Source of the DNA: Lactobacillus sp.
Lineage (GTDB): Bacteria; Bacillota; Bacilli; Lactobacillales; Lactobacillaceae
Length of the DNA stretch: 64,000 nucleotides
Assembly (NCBI RefSeq): GCF_014803895.1
Contig: NZ_JAAVAU010000009.1
Location: forward strand, 10,810-74,809
Direction: 5' to 3'
The notes under the pieces were generated by a model. That model made no database searches, was not told the origin of the DNA, and saw nothing but the letters and a program-made list of their open reading frames with translations. Of this stretch, positions 8,267 to 17,280 are shown in pieces (the first letter of the stretch is position 1; the number at the start of each line of letters is the position of its first letter). A program made the position numbers and the translations under genes.

Positions 8267-9984
8267 TTCCCTTCTTCTTGGAAAGTAGCAATTGAACGGT
8301 ACAATTCGTTACTCTTCATTAATTCATCATGGGTACCAATATCTTCGATCTTACCATGATTCATTACAATAATTCGATCTGCATCCTTAATAGAAACAAT
8401 TCTTTGAGAAATAATAATCTTAGTAGTTTTAGGCATGTCTTTACGTAAAGCTTCACGAATTTCACGCTCAGTAGTGGTATCAACAGCCGAAGTTGAGTCA
8501 TCTAAAATTAAAATCTTAGGATTTTTCAAAAGTGCACGAGCAATGGTCAAACGTTGTTTTTGACCACCAGATACGTTATTACCACCTTGTTCAACCATTG
8601 TGTCATAACCATCTGGCAATTCTCTAATAAAGCCATCGGCATGTGCGACCTTAGCTGCTTGAACAACTTCTTCATCAGATGCATCCTCATTACCCCATAA
8701 AAGGTTTTCTTTAATGGTACCTGAGAACAAAACATTATTTTGTAAAACAACTGCAACTTTATCACGTAACGCCTTTAAGTCATAAGATTTAACATTATGG
8801 CCAGCTACTCGTACAGCTCCACTAGTCGCATCATAAAGTCGTGGAATCATTGATACAAGAGTGGACTTAGATGAACCAGTCTCACCGATAATACCAATTG
8901 TTTCACCAGGCGCAATGTGTAAATTAATATCATCCAAAGCTGGGTGCTTTTCATCAGAATCGTATTTAAAAGTAACATGATCAAAGACAATATCACCATT
9001 AGTTACATCATATAATGGCTTTCTTGGGTCTTCGATAGTTGGCTTTTCATTAAGTACATCCGCAATTCTGTTACCACTAGCTTGAGAAATAACTAATTGA
9101 GTAACAATCATTGCTAAAATATTCAAACTGAATAAAACAGAATTTGAATATGAGAACATTGAAACCAATTGACCAGTTTGTAAACTACCACCAACAATTT
9201 CTTTAGCACCAAACCAAGAAATTAGAAGCATAGATAAATCTAAAACCCCGATCATAATTGGAGAATTCAATGACATAATTTTTTGAGCGGTTGAGAAAAG
9301 CTTATAAATAACGCCCGATGCATTTTCAGCTTTTTCAATTTGCGATTCTTCACGAACATAAGTTTTAACTTCGCGAATACCACGCACATTTTCACGAACA
9401 ACTTGGTTTAACTTATCATATCCCTTAAAAATTTTAGGGAAATATGGGTAAGCATTTCTAACAATTAAGAAAAGTGCAATAACTAAGATTGGTCCTAAAA
9501 TAACGAAAATCAAAGCTAATTTCGGACTAACGATAAACGACATTACTATTGAAACAATCAACATTAATGGCGCACGAACTGCAACTCTAATTAACATTTG
9601 GTAAGCATTTTGAATATTAGTTACATCAGTAGTTAACCGTGTTACCAAACTGGCACTTGAAAATTTATCAATATTTTCAAATGAGAAATCTTGGATATGG
9701 TAAAACATATCCTTACGAAGGTTAGCTGCAAAACCAGCAGCTGCATGTGCAGAAACATAACTAGCACCTGCACCTAATATTAAAGAAACAATCGTAAGAA
9801 CAAGTAAAATAAGACCCCACTTTGTAATATAGGCCATATTTCCTTTCATAATACCATTGTCAATCAATAGACCTACTAGATACGGAATAAACATTTCAAT
9901 AAATACTTCTCCCGCAACCAGTAGTGGTGAAATCAATGACAATGTTTTATATTGTCGAATTGATTTTTTCAAGGTCTTGATCAA
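8263..9984 (-). CDS. Heterodimeric ABC multidrug exporter, degenerate-site subunit (LmrC/BmrC-like)
   Basis: About 573 residues with a TTG start at 9984, chosen because GGGAGG lies nine bases before it; an open frame extends further upstream but runs through the terminator at 10021-10045. Six membrane helices precede an NBD with Walker A GETGSSKST, signature VSGGQ and Walker B LILDDSTSA. The catalytic Glu is replaced by Asp, the mark of the non-consensus site in LmrC/BmrC-type partners. With the consensus subunit encoded next, this forms an asymmetric exporter. Confidence 0.87.
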   Translation of the reverse strand: MIKTLKKSIRQYKTLSLISPLLVAGEVFIEMFIPYLVGLLIDNGIMKGNMAYITKWGLILLVLTIVSLILGAGASYVSAHAAAGFAANLRKDMFYHIQDFSFENIDKFSSASLVTRLTTDVTNIQNAYQMLIRVAVRAPLMLIVSIVMSFIVSPKLALIFVILGPILVIALFLIVRNAYPYFPKIFKGYDKLNQVVRENVRGIREVKTYVREESQIEKAENASGVIYKLFSTAQKIMSLNSPIMIGVLDLSMLLISWFGAKEIVGGSLQTGQLVSMFSYSNSVLFSLNILAMIVTQLVISQASGNRIADVLNEKPTIEDPRKPLYDVTNGDIVFDHVTFKYDSDEKHPALDDINLHIAPGETIGIIGETGSSKSTLVSMIPRLYDATSGAVRVAGHNVKSYDLKALRDKVAVVLQNNVLFSGTIKENLLWGNEDASDEEVVQAAKVAHADGFIRELPDGYDTMVEQGGNNVSGGQKQRLTIARALLKNPKILILDDSTSAVDTTTEREIREALRKDMPKTTKIIISQRIVSIKDADRIIVMNHGKIEDIGTHDELMKSNELYRSIATFQEEGK

Positions 9985-10020
9985 ATTATTTTCCCTCCCT
10001 TTCTTATCATAAAAATGAAT

Positions 10021-10045
10021 AAAAATAAAAAGACGCAAAGCGTCT
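10021..10045 (-). terminator. Intrinsic terminator after DUF1129 gene
   Basis: Minus-strand AGACGC-TTT-GCGTCT followed by TTTTATTTTT. It lies between the DUF1129 gene and the ABC exporter and argues against the longer upstream reading of the exporter subunit. Confidence 0.85.
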
Positions 10046-10093
10046 AATTATTATACTACATTTATTTTAATCCTTATAAGTGAAATAAGCTAA

Positions 10094-10915
10094 TTAATCA
10101 CGACTTCGATTTTGAGCGCGTTGTTTTAATGGATCAACTACATGATACTTTTGTTTAAAGAAACGGCGACCAACGAAAGCAATAACAGCCAATACAATTT
10201 CTACCCACGGATTAATTACAGGGTTAAATGGTTTAAAGGCTGGTAAGCTAGTTAGAGTAATCCATAAGAAAATGACAATTAAGACAATTGCAGCAATTCC
10301 AATCATTTTCCACATTGGAGGACGTTCACTTTTATCACGGGCAAGTAAGTTATTGTAGTAAGCCATCAATACACCAAATAAAATAGCTACAGAAAGCAAA
10401 GTTACAATACCCATCTCTCCACTTTGAGTGGCCTTATTTTTAGGCATAAATAATTGAACTACTCCGAACATACCTAAGAAGAAAGTTAAATATAAGAGCA
10501 AGTTATCTACTACTTGCATCCAAAACTTAGTTTTAATTGGTTTAGCTTTAGGATGGGCTAATTCTTTAGCTTTCTCTGTAGGTGATTTTTTATACAGAGT
10601 ACTTGCTGGTATTCCCTTATATTGAGCAATAACTATTTCAGGCAAAATTGAGTCAATAGCTGGTTCTACTTGATCCATTGCTACATTTTCACTATTTAAC
10701 ATTGCTTTTTCTAAACGAAAAACATAATCAGAATTTTTGTTGCTTAACTTTTTACGAAGTTCCTTAGGATTAGTATTTTTGATGGTTTCTTCTGTTTGTG
10801 CAAACTTATTTTTCTTTTGTAAGCTTGCTTGTTGTTCATCAACTTTAGCTGCATTTTTATCTTCAGCAGTTAAATTTTCCTTTGTTTCATTTTTATTTTG
10901 ATCTTTTGGATCCAT
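10094..10915 (-). CDS. DUF1129 family membrane protein
   Basis: 273 residues. The first 130 are charged, lysine- and glutamate-rich and probably cytoplasmic; four membrane helices follow (near 140-165, 172-195, 205-225 and 232-250). The C-terminus is basic. Length, domain order and position next to ychF match the DUF1129 family that recurs in this place in lactobacilli. The function is unknown. It lies 9 bp after ychF and probably shares its transcript, ending at the hairpin at 10021-10045. Confidence 0.75.
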   Translation of the reverse strand: MDPKDQNKNETKENLTAEDKNAAKVDEQQASLQKKNKFAQTEETIKNTNPKELRKKLSNKNSDYVFRLEKAMLNSENVAMDQVEPAIDSILPEIVIAQYKGIPASTLYKKSPTEKAKELAHPKAKPIKTKFWMQVVDNLLLYLTFFLGMFGVVQLFMPKNKATQSGEMGIVTLLSVAILFGVLMAYYNNLLARDKSERPPMWKMIGIAAIVLIVIFLWITLTSLPAFKPFNPVINPWVEIVLAVIAFVGRRFFKQKYHVVDPLKQRAQNRSRD

Positions 10916-10924
10916 TCGAAGCTC

Positions 10925-12025
10925 CTAAACATTAAATCTAAATTCAATAATATCACCATCTTGAACGACATAATCCTTACCTTCAAGACGGAGTTTTCCA
11001 GCTTCTTTAACTTTTTGCAATGTTTCTAATTCGTTTAAATCATTAAATGAAACAACTTCAGCACGAATAAATCCTCGTTCAAAGTCAGAGTGAATAACAC
11101 CAGCAACTTGAGGAGCCTTCATTCCTTCGTGGAAAGTCCAGGCACGAGTTTCAGGACCACCTGCAGTAAAGAAAGTTCTTAAGCCAAGAATATGGTAAGC
11201 AGCTTTAATCAAACGGTCAAGTCCAGATTCTTCTACGCCTTCCATTTCTAAAAATTCTTTTCTTTCATCTTCATCCATTGATGCAATTTCTTCTTCAGTT
11301 GCTGCAGAAATTCCTAATGCTTCTGCATTTTCACTTTCAGCATGCTTTTTAACGATTTGATAGTACTTATCACTTTCCGGATCAGCCATGGAACTTTCAG
11401 CAATATTAGCTACATAAATAACTGGCTTAGAAGTAAGTAAAAATAAACCTTTAACAATTTTCTTTTCATCATCATTAAAGTCGATTGAACGCGCTGCCTT
11501 ACCTTCTTCAAGAACTGGCTTCAATTTATTCAATACCGCCATTTCAGCCTTTGCTTCCTTATCGCCTTGTTGGGCAATCTTTTGTACCTTGCCAATTCGA
11601 CGGTTAACTGCATCTAAATCTGCAATCGCTAATTCCAAATTAATTGTATTAATATCTTCTTCTGGATCAACTTTACCAGTTACAGAAGTTATATTGTCAT
11701 CATCAAATGCACGTACTACATGAACAATTGCGTCAGTTTGACGAATATTTTCCAAGAACTTGTTACCAAGACCTTCACCTTTTGAAGCACCTTTTACCAA
11801 TCCAGCAATATCAGTAAATTCAAAAGTAGTATGAACAATCTTTTTAGCAGGAATTAATTCTTGAATTCTAGCTAAACGTTCATCAGGAACTTCAACCATA
11901 CCAACGTTTGGTTCAATGGTAGCAAATGGATAATTAGCCATTTCAGCTCCAGCTTTAGTGATTGCGTTAAACAAAGTAGATTTACCAACATTTGGTAACC
12001 CAACAATACCAGCAGTTAATGCCAT
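10925..12025 (-). CDS. ychF: Redox-regulated ATPase/GTPase YchF (Obg family)
   Basis: 366 residues of the universally conserved YchF/OLA1 family. The P-loop GLPNVGKST is at about 8-16, the switch region carries DIAGLVKGASKGEGLGN, a coiled-coil insert occupies the middle, and the C-terminal TGS domain ends with DYVVQDGDIIEFRFNV. Members hydrolyse ATP more than GTP and bind ribosomes. It stands between DUF951 and DUF1129 genes, matching a conserved block downstream of parB in lactobacilli. Length and motifs are normal. Confidence 0.97.
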   Translation of the reverse strand: MALTAGIVGLPNVGKSTLFNAITKAGAEMANYPFATIEPNVGMVEVPDERLARIQELIPAKKIVHTTFEFTDIAGLVKGASKGEGLGNKFLENIRQTDAIVHVVRAFDDDNITSVTGKVDPEEDINTINLELAIADLDAVNRRIGKVQKIAQQGDKEAKAEMAVLNKLKPVLEEGKAARSIDFNDDEKKIVKGLFLLTSKPVIYVANIAESSMADPESDKYYQIVKKHAESENAEALGISAATEEEIASMDEDERKEFLEMEGVEESGLDRLIKAAYHILGLRTFFTAGGPETRAWTFHEGMKAPQVAGVIHSDFERGFIRAEVVSFNDLNELETLQKVKEAGKLRLEGKDYVVQDGDIIEFRFNV

Positions 12026-12049
12026 TATAATTTTCTCCTTTTTTATCTT

Positions 12050-12307
12050 TTAACTTAATTTATCAAAATGGGGTATAGCAATATCTTCTTTAGGTACATA
12101 ATATTCAAATTTAGTATTCACCGGATCATTTGCTGTGTGCAAGACCTTCTTGAGTCTTTTATTAAAATCTGCACGAGTCATCATAATCATCCGACCACAT
12201 CCCATGCATTTGATTCGAATATCTGCACCCATTCGCAAGATTTCCCATTTATTTTCACCACATGCATGAGGTTTCTTCATTTGGACTATATCCGCTAAAT
12301 GAAACAT
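12050..12307 (-). CDS. DUF951 family protein
   Basis: 85 residues from ATG at 12307, seven bases after GGAGGG; an upstream TTG would add five residues but leaves no ribosome site. The sequence MKKPHACGENKWEI and the later KCMGCGRMIMM are the DUF951 signature; the cysteines (one near 20, the CxxC near 43-46) could bind metal. The family is small, cytoplasmic and of unknown function, and sits beside parB and ychF in many Firmicutes. It lies 22 bp after parB and probably shares its transcript. Confidence 0.9.
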   Translation of the reverse strand: MFHLADIVQMKKPHACGENKWEILRMGADIRIKCMGCGRMIMMTRADFNKRLKKVLHTANDPVNTKFEYYVPKEDIAIPHFDKLS

Positions 12308-12329
12308 GAAAAATCCCTCCAATCAAATA

Positions 12330-13211
12330 TTACTTATCTAAATCTACACCTAATAAATCTAAAATACGATTTAATTCATCAGTCGAGCCAAAATTAATTG
12401 CTAGATGACCCTTACCCTTTTTATTTTCAGTAATGTTAACGGCGGTGCCAAATTTATTAGCTAATTCTGACTCACTTGCTCTAATAAAAGCAGACTTCTT
12501 AACTGTTTTCGGCTTACTATCTTGGGATTTTTCATTCATCCGATTGACCAAAGATTCAAGCTTACGAACAGTTATCCCATCCTTAACTACCTTTTTCGCT
12601 AATTTATCAATACCATCTTTATTTTTTAAACTTAACAGTGTTCGAGCTTGTCCCATAGATAGTTCTCCATGCTGAAGCAATCTCTTAGTCTTTTGTGGTA
12701 AAGTCAACAAGCGTAAATAGTTAGCAATATAGGGACGAGATTTCCCTAAACGCTTTGAAACTTCCTCTTGAGTTAAACCTAAATTTTTCTGAAGAGTTTC
12801 ATAAGCCTGCGCTTCTTCAAGAGGTGTCAAATCTTCTCTTTGTAAGTTTTCTAATATCGCCACTTCCATCATTTGCGCTTCATCAAATTGACGGATAATT
12901 GCAGGGATAGTAGTCTTACCAGCTAACTTAGATGCTCGAAAACGGCGTTCACCCGCTATAATTTCATAGCCATTGATTGATTTTCTAATGATAATTGGTT
13001 GAAAGACCCCATTTTCTACAATAGATTCAGAAAGTTCTTTCAAACTTTTATCATCAAAAGTTTTACGCGGTTGATAAGGATTAGGACGAATATCTTCTAA
13101 AGAAATTTCTTTAACTTCTTCAGCTTCTTGAACTTGCGGACTTTCTTCAAATAAAGCTTCAAGTCCACGTCCTAAACCTTTTTTCTTTGGTTCATTAGAA
13201 TTTTTTGTCAT
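12330..13211 (-). CDS. parB: Chromosome-partitioning protein ParB/Spo0J
   Basis: 293 residues. The N-terminal ParB/Srx-like CTPase domain carries NPYQPRK and AGERRFRAS; the central helix-turn-helix region (VSKRLGKSRPYIANYLRLL) binds parS; the C-terminus is a dimerisation segment. It works with ParA/Soj to organise and segregate replication origins. The start overlaps the parA 3' end (13195-13211), so translation is coupled. A second ParB-like gene just upstream is the Noc paralogue. No convincing parS site was found in the window. Confidence 0.95.
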   Translation of the reverse strand: MTKNSNEPKKKGLGRGLEALFEESPQVQEAEEVKEISLEDIRPNPYQPRKTFDDKSLKELSESIVENGVFQPIIIRKSINGYEIIAGERRFRASKLAGKTTIPAIIRQFDEAQMMEVAILENLQREDLTPLEEAQAYETLQKNLGLTQEEVSKRLGKSRPYIANYLRLLTLPQKTKRLLQHGELSMGQARTLLSLKNKDGIDKLAKKVVKDGITVRKLESLVNRMNEKSQDSKPKTVKKSAFIRASESELANKFGTAVNITENKKGKGHLAINFGSTDELNRILDLLGVDLDK

Positions 13212-13968
13212 GAGCTGTCAGTACCTCTTTTGCTAGTTCGTCATAAACTTTAGCTCCCCGTGATTTAGGAGCATATTCAGTAATTGGCTTACCATAACTT
13301 GGAGCTTCAGCCAGTTTAGTAATTCTTGGAATAATTGTCTTATAAACTTTTTTACTAAAATAAGACTGCACTTCTCTTACCACTTCTGCTCCAAGATTAG
13401 TACGAGCATCAAGCATCGTCAAAAGTACACCTTCAACATCTAAATCTTTATTAAAGTGCTTTTGAACTAATCTAATCGTATTAAGTAATTGACTCAATCC
13501 TTCCATAGCATAGTATTCACTTTGCACAGGAATCAAAATAGAATCTGATGCAGTAAAAGCATTAATCGACAGTTGTCCTAAAGAAGGTGGACAATCAATT
13601 AAAATAAAATCATAGTCTTGTCCTACTTCATCAATTCCTTGTTTTAAGCGCGTTTCACGCGCCATTAATGAAGTTAATTCCATCTCCGCACCAGCCAATT
13701 GAATGGTTGCTGGAACAACATCTAATCCTTCAGTTGAAGTATGGTGAATTGTTTCAGAAATTGGTACTTCATCAATTAAAACATTATAAATATCTTGATC
13801 TACCGAAGATTTCTCCACTCCTAAACCAGAAGTAGCATTTCCTTGCGGATCAATATCTACAAGTAATACTTTATAACCATGTTGCGCAATACTTGCACCA
13901 AGATTGATAGTTGTGGTTGTTTTACCCACCCCACCTTTTTGGTTGGCAACAGAAATAATTTGAACCAT
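13195..13968 (-). CDS. parA: Chromosome-partitioning ATPase ParA/Soj
   Basis: 257 residues from ATG at 13968 (an in-frame codon 27 bases upstream is inside noc and lacks a ribosome site). The deviant Walker A KGGVGKTTT is at 11-19, switch I-like DIDPQGNATSG near 40-50, and Walker B FILIDCPPS near 118-126, all ParA hallmarks. It forms ATP-dependent dimers on DNA and is regulated by ParB. It overlaps parB downstream and is 7 bp after noc, so noc-parA-parB form one run. Confidence 0.96.
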   Translation of the reverse strand: MVQIISVANQKGGVGKTTTTINLGASIAQHGYKVLLVDIDPQGNATSGLGVEKSSVDQDIYNVLIDEVPISETIHHTSTEGLDVVPATIQLAGAEMELTSLMARETRLKQGIDEVGQDYDFILIDCPPSLGQLSINAFTASDSILIPVQSEYYAMEGLSQLLNTIRLVQKHFNKDLDVEGVLLTMLDARTNLGAEVVREVQSYFSKKVYKTIIPRITKLAEAPSYGKPITEYAPKSRGAKVYDELAKEVLTAHDKKF

Positions 13969-13975
13969 TATTGCC

Positions 13976-14833
13976 CTACTTTCTAAGCATTTCAATGGTA
14001 ATCTTATACGAATCTTGCTCTTTATCTTCAGTATATTTTACGTCCATACCTGAATCCTTAGCCATCTTAATTGCTTTTTTAATGGTGTTAATCTGAACTT
14101 TAAAGTCTTTAGTTGGCTTAGTATTAACTATAACTTTTTCTTTCTTAACAACTTTTTTTACTGGCTCCTTAGCGTCATCTTTTGATGCCAGATAACCATC
14201 AATATCCTTGACCATTTCTTCAGTCTTTTTAACATTAAGACCGTCATCAATTATAATTTTAGCCGCACGTTCTTGTTCGTCAGCTGGCAAGGTTAACAAA
14301 GCACGACCATGACGCTGGGTAAGGCTACCATCAATTAAAAATTGTTGTACTTTATCATTCAACTTCAAAAGTCGAATCTTATTAGCAATATAAGATTGGC
14401 TTTTACCTACTTGTTTAGCTAATTCAGTTTGAGTTAAATTATTAGTTTCCATTAATTTAACATATGCCTCAGCTTCATCAATTGGGTTAAGATCTTCTCT
14501 TTGTAAGTTTTCAATAACTGCTAAAGAAGCAACTTTTTCATCGTCCATTTCTTCAACAATAGCCGAAATTTTATCCCATCCCAGTGATTTAGCTGCACGA
14601 TAACGACGTTCACCTGCTATAATTTCATATTCGGCATCATCACCATGATGTTCTCGCAAAATAATTGGTTGAAGTAAGCCTTGTTCTTGCAAGGTTTGCG
14701 CTAATTCATCAATAGATTCTTCACTAAAAGTATGCCGAGGTTGATACGGATTAGGAACAATTTTATCTAACTCGATTTCTTGAATTTGTTTATATTTAGG
14801 AACAGTATTTTTTCTACCAAAGAATAATCCCAT
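13976..14833 (-). CDS. noc: Nucleoid occlusion protein (ParB paralogue)
   Basis: 285-residue ParB-family protein with NPYQPRHTFSEESIDELA, AGERRYRAAKSLG and a helix-turn-helix (ELAKQVGKSQSYIANKIRLL). Placement between rsmG and parA is the classic noc position in Firmicutes; Noc keeps the division ring off the nucleoid and associates with the membrane through an N-terminal helix, here MGLFFGRKNTVPKY. The C-terminal part is lysine-rich. The assignment to Noc rather than a second Spo0J rests on that N-terminus and on order. Confidence 0.85.
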   Translation of the reverse strand: MGLFFGRKNTVPKYKQIQEIELDKIVPNPYQPRHTFSEESIDELAQTLQEQGLLQPIILREHHGDDAEYEIIAGERRYRAAKSLGWDKISAIVEEMDDEKVASLAVIENLQREDLNPIDEAEAYVKLMETNNLTQTELAKQVGKSQSYIANKIRLLKLNDKVQQFLIDGSLTQRHGRALLTLPADEQERAAKIIIDDGLNVKKTEEMVKDIDGYLASKDDAKEPVKKVVKKEKVIVNTKPTKDFKVQINTIKKAIKMAKDSGMDVKYTEDKEQDSYKITIEMLRK

Positions 14834-14848
14834 GATTTTCCTCCAATA

Positions 14849-15568
14849 TTAAAGTGGTTTACGATTAGGAGTGCCAGCTTGACGTGGATACTTTTTAGGA
14901 GTTGATGCAATCTTTTTGATAACAATCAAAGTTCGTTCATCATCACTATCAGGCAAAGTTAATTCTTCAACTCGCTCTACTTTGCCACCTAATGTTTTAA
15001 GTGCCTGAGTAGCATCTTTAAGTTCATCTTGAGCTTTAGGCCCCTTAAGAGCAACCATATATCCACCCGTCTTAACAAAAGGTAAACAATATTCGCTCAA
15101 TACACTCATTCTGGCAACAGCTCGAGCAGTGGTTAAGTCAAACTTTTCCCGTAACTTCTTATCTTGTCCAGCATCTTCAGCACGAGCATGTACCAAAGTT
15201 ACATTATTCAAATCTAACTTAGTAATCAAGTTTTCCAAGAACTTAAGTCTCTTTCCCAAAGAGTCAATAATCGTAATCTTTAACTCTGGTTGTAAAATCT
15301 TCATTGGTAATGAAGGGAAACCAGCTCCGGCACCTACATCACAAAGCGTTTTATCTCCTTTAAATAAGTCACCAAAGACTAATAACGGAGTTACACTATC
15401 ATAAAAATGCTTAGCATAAACTTCATCTTTATCAGTAATTCGAGTCAAGTTGACTTTCTCATTAACTGCTACCAATTCTTGATAATATATTTCAAATTGT
15501 TGTTTTTGTTTTTCGCTCAATTCATAACCATAATGAGCTAAATTTTCTGCAAAAATTTCTGGATTCAT
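14849..15568 (-). CDS. rsmG: 16S rRNA (guanine-N7)-methyltransferase
   Basis: 239-residue RsmG/GidB methyltransferase that modifies G527 (E. coli numbering) in 16S rRNA using S-adenosylmethionine. The N-terminus [18 protein letters not shown], the SAM site [15 protein letters not shown] (about 77-91) and the later [13 protein letters not shown] are family signatures. The C-terminal tail [11 protein letters not shown] is also typical. AGGTGAATT precedes the ATG, and a perfect palindrome lies directly upstream of that ribosome site. It leads the noc-parA-parB block. Confidence 0.96.
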   Translation of the reverse strand: MNPEIFAENLAHYGYELSEKQKQQFEIYYQELVAVNEKVNLTRITDKDEVYAKHFYDSVTPLLVFGDLFKGDKTLCDVGAGAGFPSLPMKILQPELKITIIDSLGKRLKFLENLITKLDLNNVTLVHARAEDAGQDKKLREKFDLTTARAVARMSVLSEYCLPFVKTGGYMVALKGPKAQDELKDATQALKTLGGKVERVEELTLPDSDDERTLIVIKKIASTPKKYPRQAGTPNRKPL

Positions 15569-15576
15569 AATTCACC

Positions 15577-15594
15577 TGTGAAACCTGTTTCACA
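15577..15594. promoter_or_regulatory. Palindrome built from parS-like half sites upstream of rsmG
   Basis: TGTGAAACCTGTTTCACA has perfect 8-bp arms around CT. GTTTCAC and GTGAAAC are the half sites of parS (TGTTTCACGTGAAACA), but here they face the other way. It ends only a few bases from the rsmG ribosome site and so would lie in or next to the rsmG-noc-parA-parB promoter or leader. It could be an operator or a variant partition site. Sequence is certain; the role is not. Confidence 0.45.
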
Positions 15595-15767
15595 CTACAT
15601 AATTTACCGCAAATATTAGCTTACGACAATATATTTTATCGATAACTTAACGTACTTAATTATGTAGTATTTTTTAAGAATCGTCAAAATTCTCTAGTGA
15701 CTTTTATCTTTTTTAGCTAAAATTATTTTCTAAGATTATAATTAATGCCAAAGGAAGGTTAAAACAG

Positions 15768-16304
15768 ATGATAATTACTATCTTAGTTATACTTTATTTA
15801 GGCTATGAAACTTATTCTGGCTACAAAGCAGGATTTGCCCAAAGAATTATCAATATGATTTTTTCAGCTCTAGTTTTTGCAGCAGCTATTTTAGGTCAAA
15901 ATCCTTTTGGTAATTTGTTATATGAACAATTTTCTGGTCAAGTAATTCCAACTTCCGGTAATGTACCACTTGAATTAATGGGCTATCGCTTTTTTGCATT
16001 TTTTATTATTTGGTTTATTGGAAAAAATATAGTTAAAATTTTCAAAAATTGGTTACCTAAACGTGATCCAAACAAAAATAGCTTTGGCACCTTACTTGAC
16101 AGTGTACTTGGTGCATTAGTTTCTTTTATTGCGTCATATTTTGTGGTATATGTAGTACTTTCTATGTGTTCTATTTTTCAAAATCAATGGTTTATTCAAC
16201 AAACCGTGGATGCACCATTTTTAAGATGGATTATCTATAGCACTCCAGGTCTTTCTAATGGGGTCTTTAAGACAATTTTTGGGATCAGTCGAACTGTCGG
16301 ATAA
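15768..16304 (+). CDS. cvpA: CvpA family membrane protein
   Basis: 178 residues with four membrane helices (about 1-20, 30-48, 68-85 and 112-138). The start MIITILVILYLGYETYSGYKAG and the GLLDSVLGALVS-like stretch around 105-120 fit the CvpA/colicin V production family. In Firmicutes these proteins are of uncertain role, possibly in envelope homeostasis. AAGGAAGG precedes the start. It is transcribed away from rsmG and ends at a shared terminator, so it stands alone. Confidence 0.85.
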   Translation: MIITILVILYLGYETYSGYKAGFAQRIINMIFSALVFAAAILGQNPFGNLLYEQFSGQVIPTSGNVPLELMGYRFFAFFIIWFIGKNIVKIFKNWLPKRDPNKNSFGTLLDSVLGALVSFIASYFVVYVVLSMCSIFQNQWFIQQTVDAPFLRWIIYSTPGLSNGVFKTIFGISRTVG

Positions 16305-16318
16305 ATTACATAAAACCA

Positions 16319-16353
16319 TAAAAAAGGCTTGCTTTTAGGAGCAAGTCTTTTTT
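16319..16353. terminator. Bidirectional terminator between cvpA and apbE
   Basis: AGGCTTGCT-TTTAGG-AGCAAGTCT flanked by A-rich and T-rich runs, lying between the convergent cvpA (plus) and apbE (minus) stops. It can serve both strands. Confidence 0.88.
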
Positions 16354-17278
16354 ATACACCAACGCGTTCAATTTTTTCATCATCATAAACAAAGATTGCA
16401 CCATAACGCCCTCTTTGTTTGTCTCGCCATCCTTCAATTGGATGACCTGCAAAAAATAATCGTTTACATTCAAGCTCAGCTTGAACTGAATCTCTAGTAA
16501 ACAAAGTTACCCCTGCAACATGAGTTCGTACGGGATAGCCAGTTTTGGGATCGATAATGTGATGATATTTTTTACCATCAATTTCTAAAAAGCGTTCATA
16601 GGTACCCGAAGTTACTGCCGAACATTCGTCAACTGTGGCAGTCGTTAAGTTTACGCCACGTTTTTGACGTGGATCTTGAATGCCTAAAATCCACTTACCA
16701 TTGGCTCTTTTAGGAGAAGAATTTACAAATAAAACATTTCCTCCTAAATTAATAATACCTGCACGAACATCATAAGCACGCCATAAATCACGAATTCTAT
16801 CCGCAATATACCCTTTAGCAATTCCGCCAAGGTCTAATTCCATCCCTTTTTTGGTAAGAAAAACGCTTTGATCCGCGTCATTTAACACTACATCAGCAGG
16901 ATCAATTAACTTCATCTTAGACTTAATTTCTTTATCAGTAGGAATATGTGCTCCATTAAATCCAATCTGCCAAGCTTTTACAACAGGGCCAATCAAAGCG
17001 TTAAAGCCATAATTTTTTTTGCTTTCTTCAACAGCTAACTTAATTAACTTATAAGTACTACTAGAAACAGTTATTGGATATTGACCCGCTGCATGATTTA
17101 TTGACATTACTTCTGAGTGGTCTCGATTAACTGTTAAACGATCCTCATAACCAGCAATTAAGGCAAAACTTTCATTTAAAATCTTTTCGTTTTCATCACC
17201 GAAAATTTGTAAAGTGATAACTGTTCCTAATCCTTTACCAACTTTACTAATTGATCTTTGAGAAAAATTTTCTTTCAT
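16352..17278 (-). CDS. apbE: FAD:protein FMN transferase (ApbE family)
   Basis: 308 residues. ApbE proteins move FMN from FAD to a Thr/Ser of target flavoproteins. The family motifs GGIAKGYIADRIRD, the ADVVLNDADQSV-like central part and TSGTYERFLEIDGKKYHHIIDPKTG (about 225-250) are present, the last holding flavin-site residues. No clear lipoprotein signal is seen, so it may act inside the cell or be anchored otherwise. It lies 2 bp after the phosphatase gene and probably shares its transcript. No target flavoprotein is encoded next to it. Confidence 0.9.
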   Translation of the reverse strand: MKENFSQRSISKVGKGLGTVITLQIFGDENEKILNESFALIAGYEDRLTVNRDHSEVMSINHAAGQYPITVSSSTYKLIKLAVEESKKNYGFNALIGPVVKAWQIGFNGAHIPTDKEIKSKMKLIDPADVVLNDADQSVFLTKKGMELDLGGIAKGYIADRIRDLWRAYDVRAGIINLGGNVLFVNSSPKRANGKWILGIQDPRQKRGVNLTTATVDECSAVTSGTYERFLEIDGKKYHHIIDPKTGYPVRTHVAGVTLFTRDSVQAELECKRLFFAGHPIEGWRDKQRGRYGAIFVYDDEKIERVGV

Positions 17279-17280
17279 TT

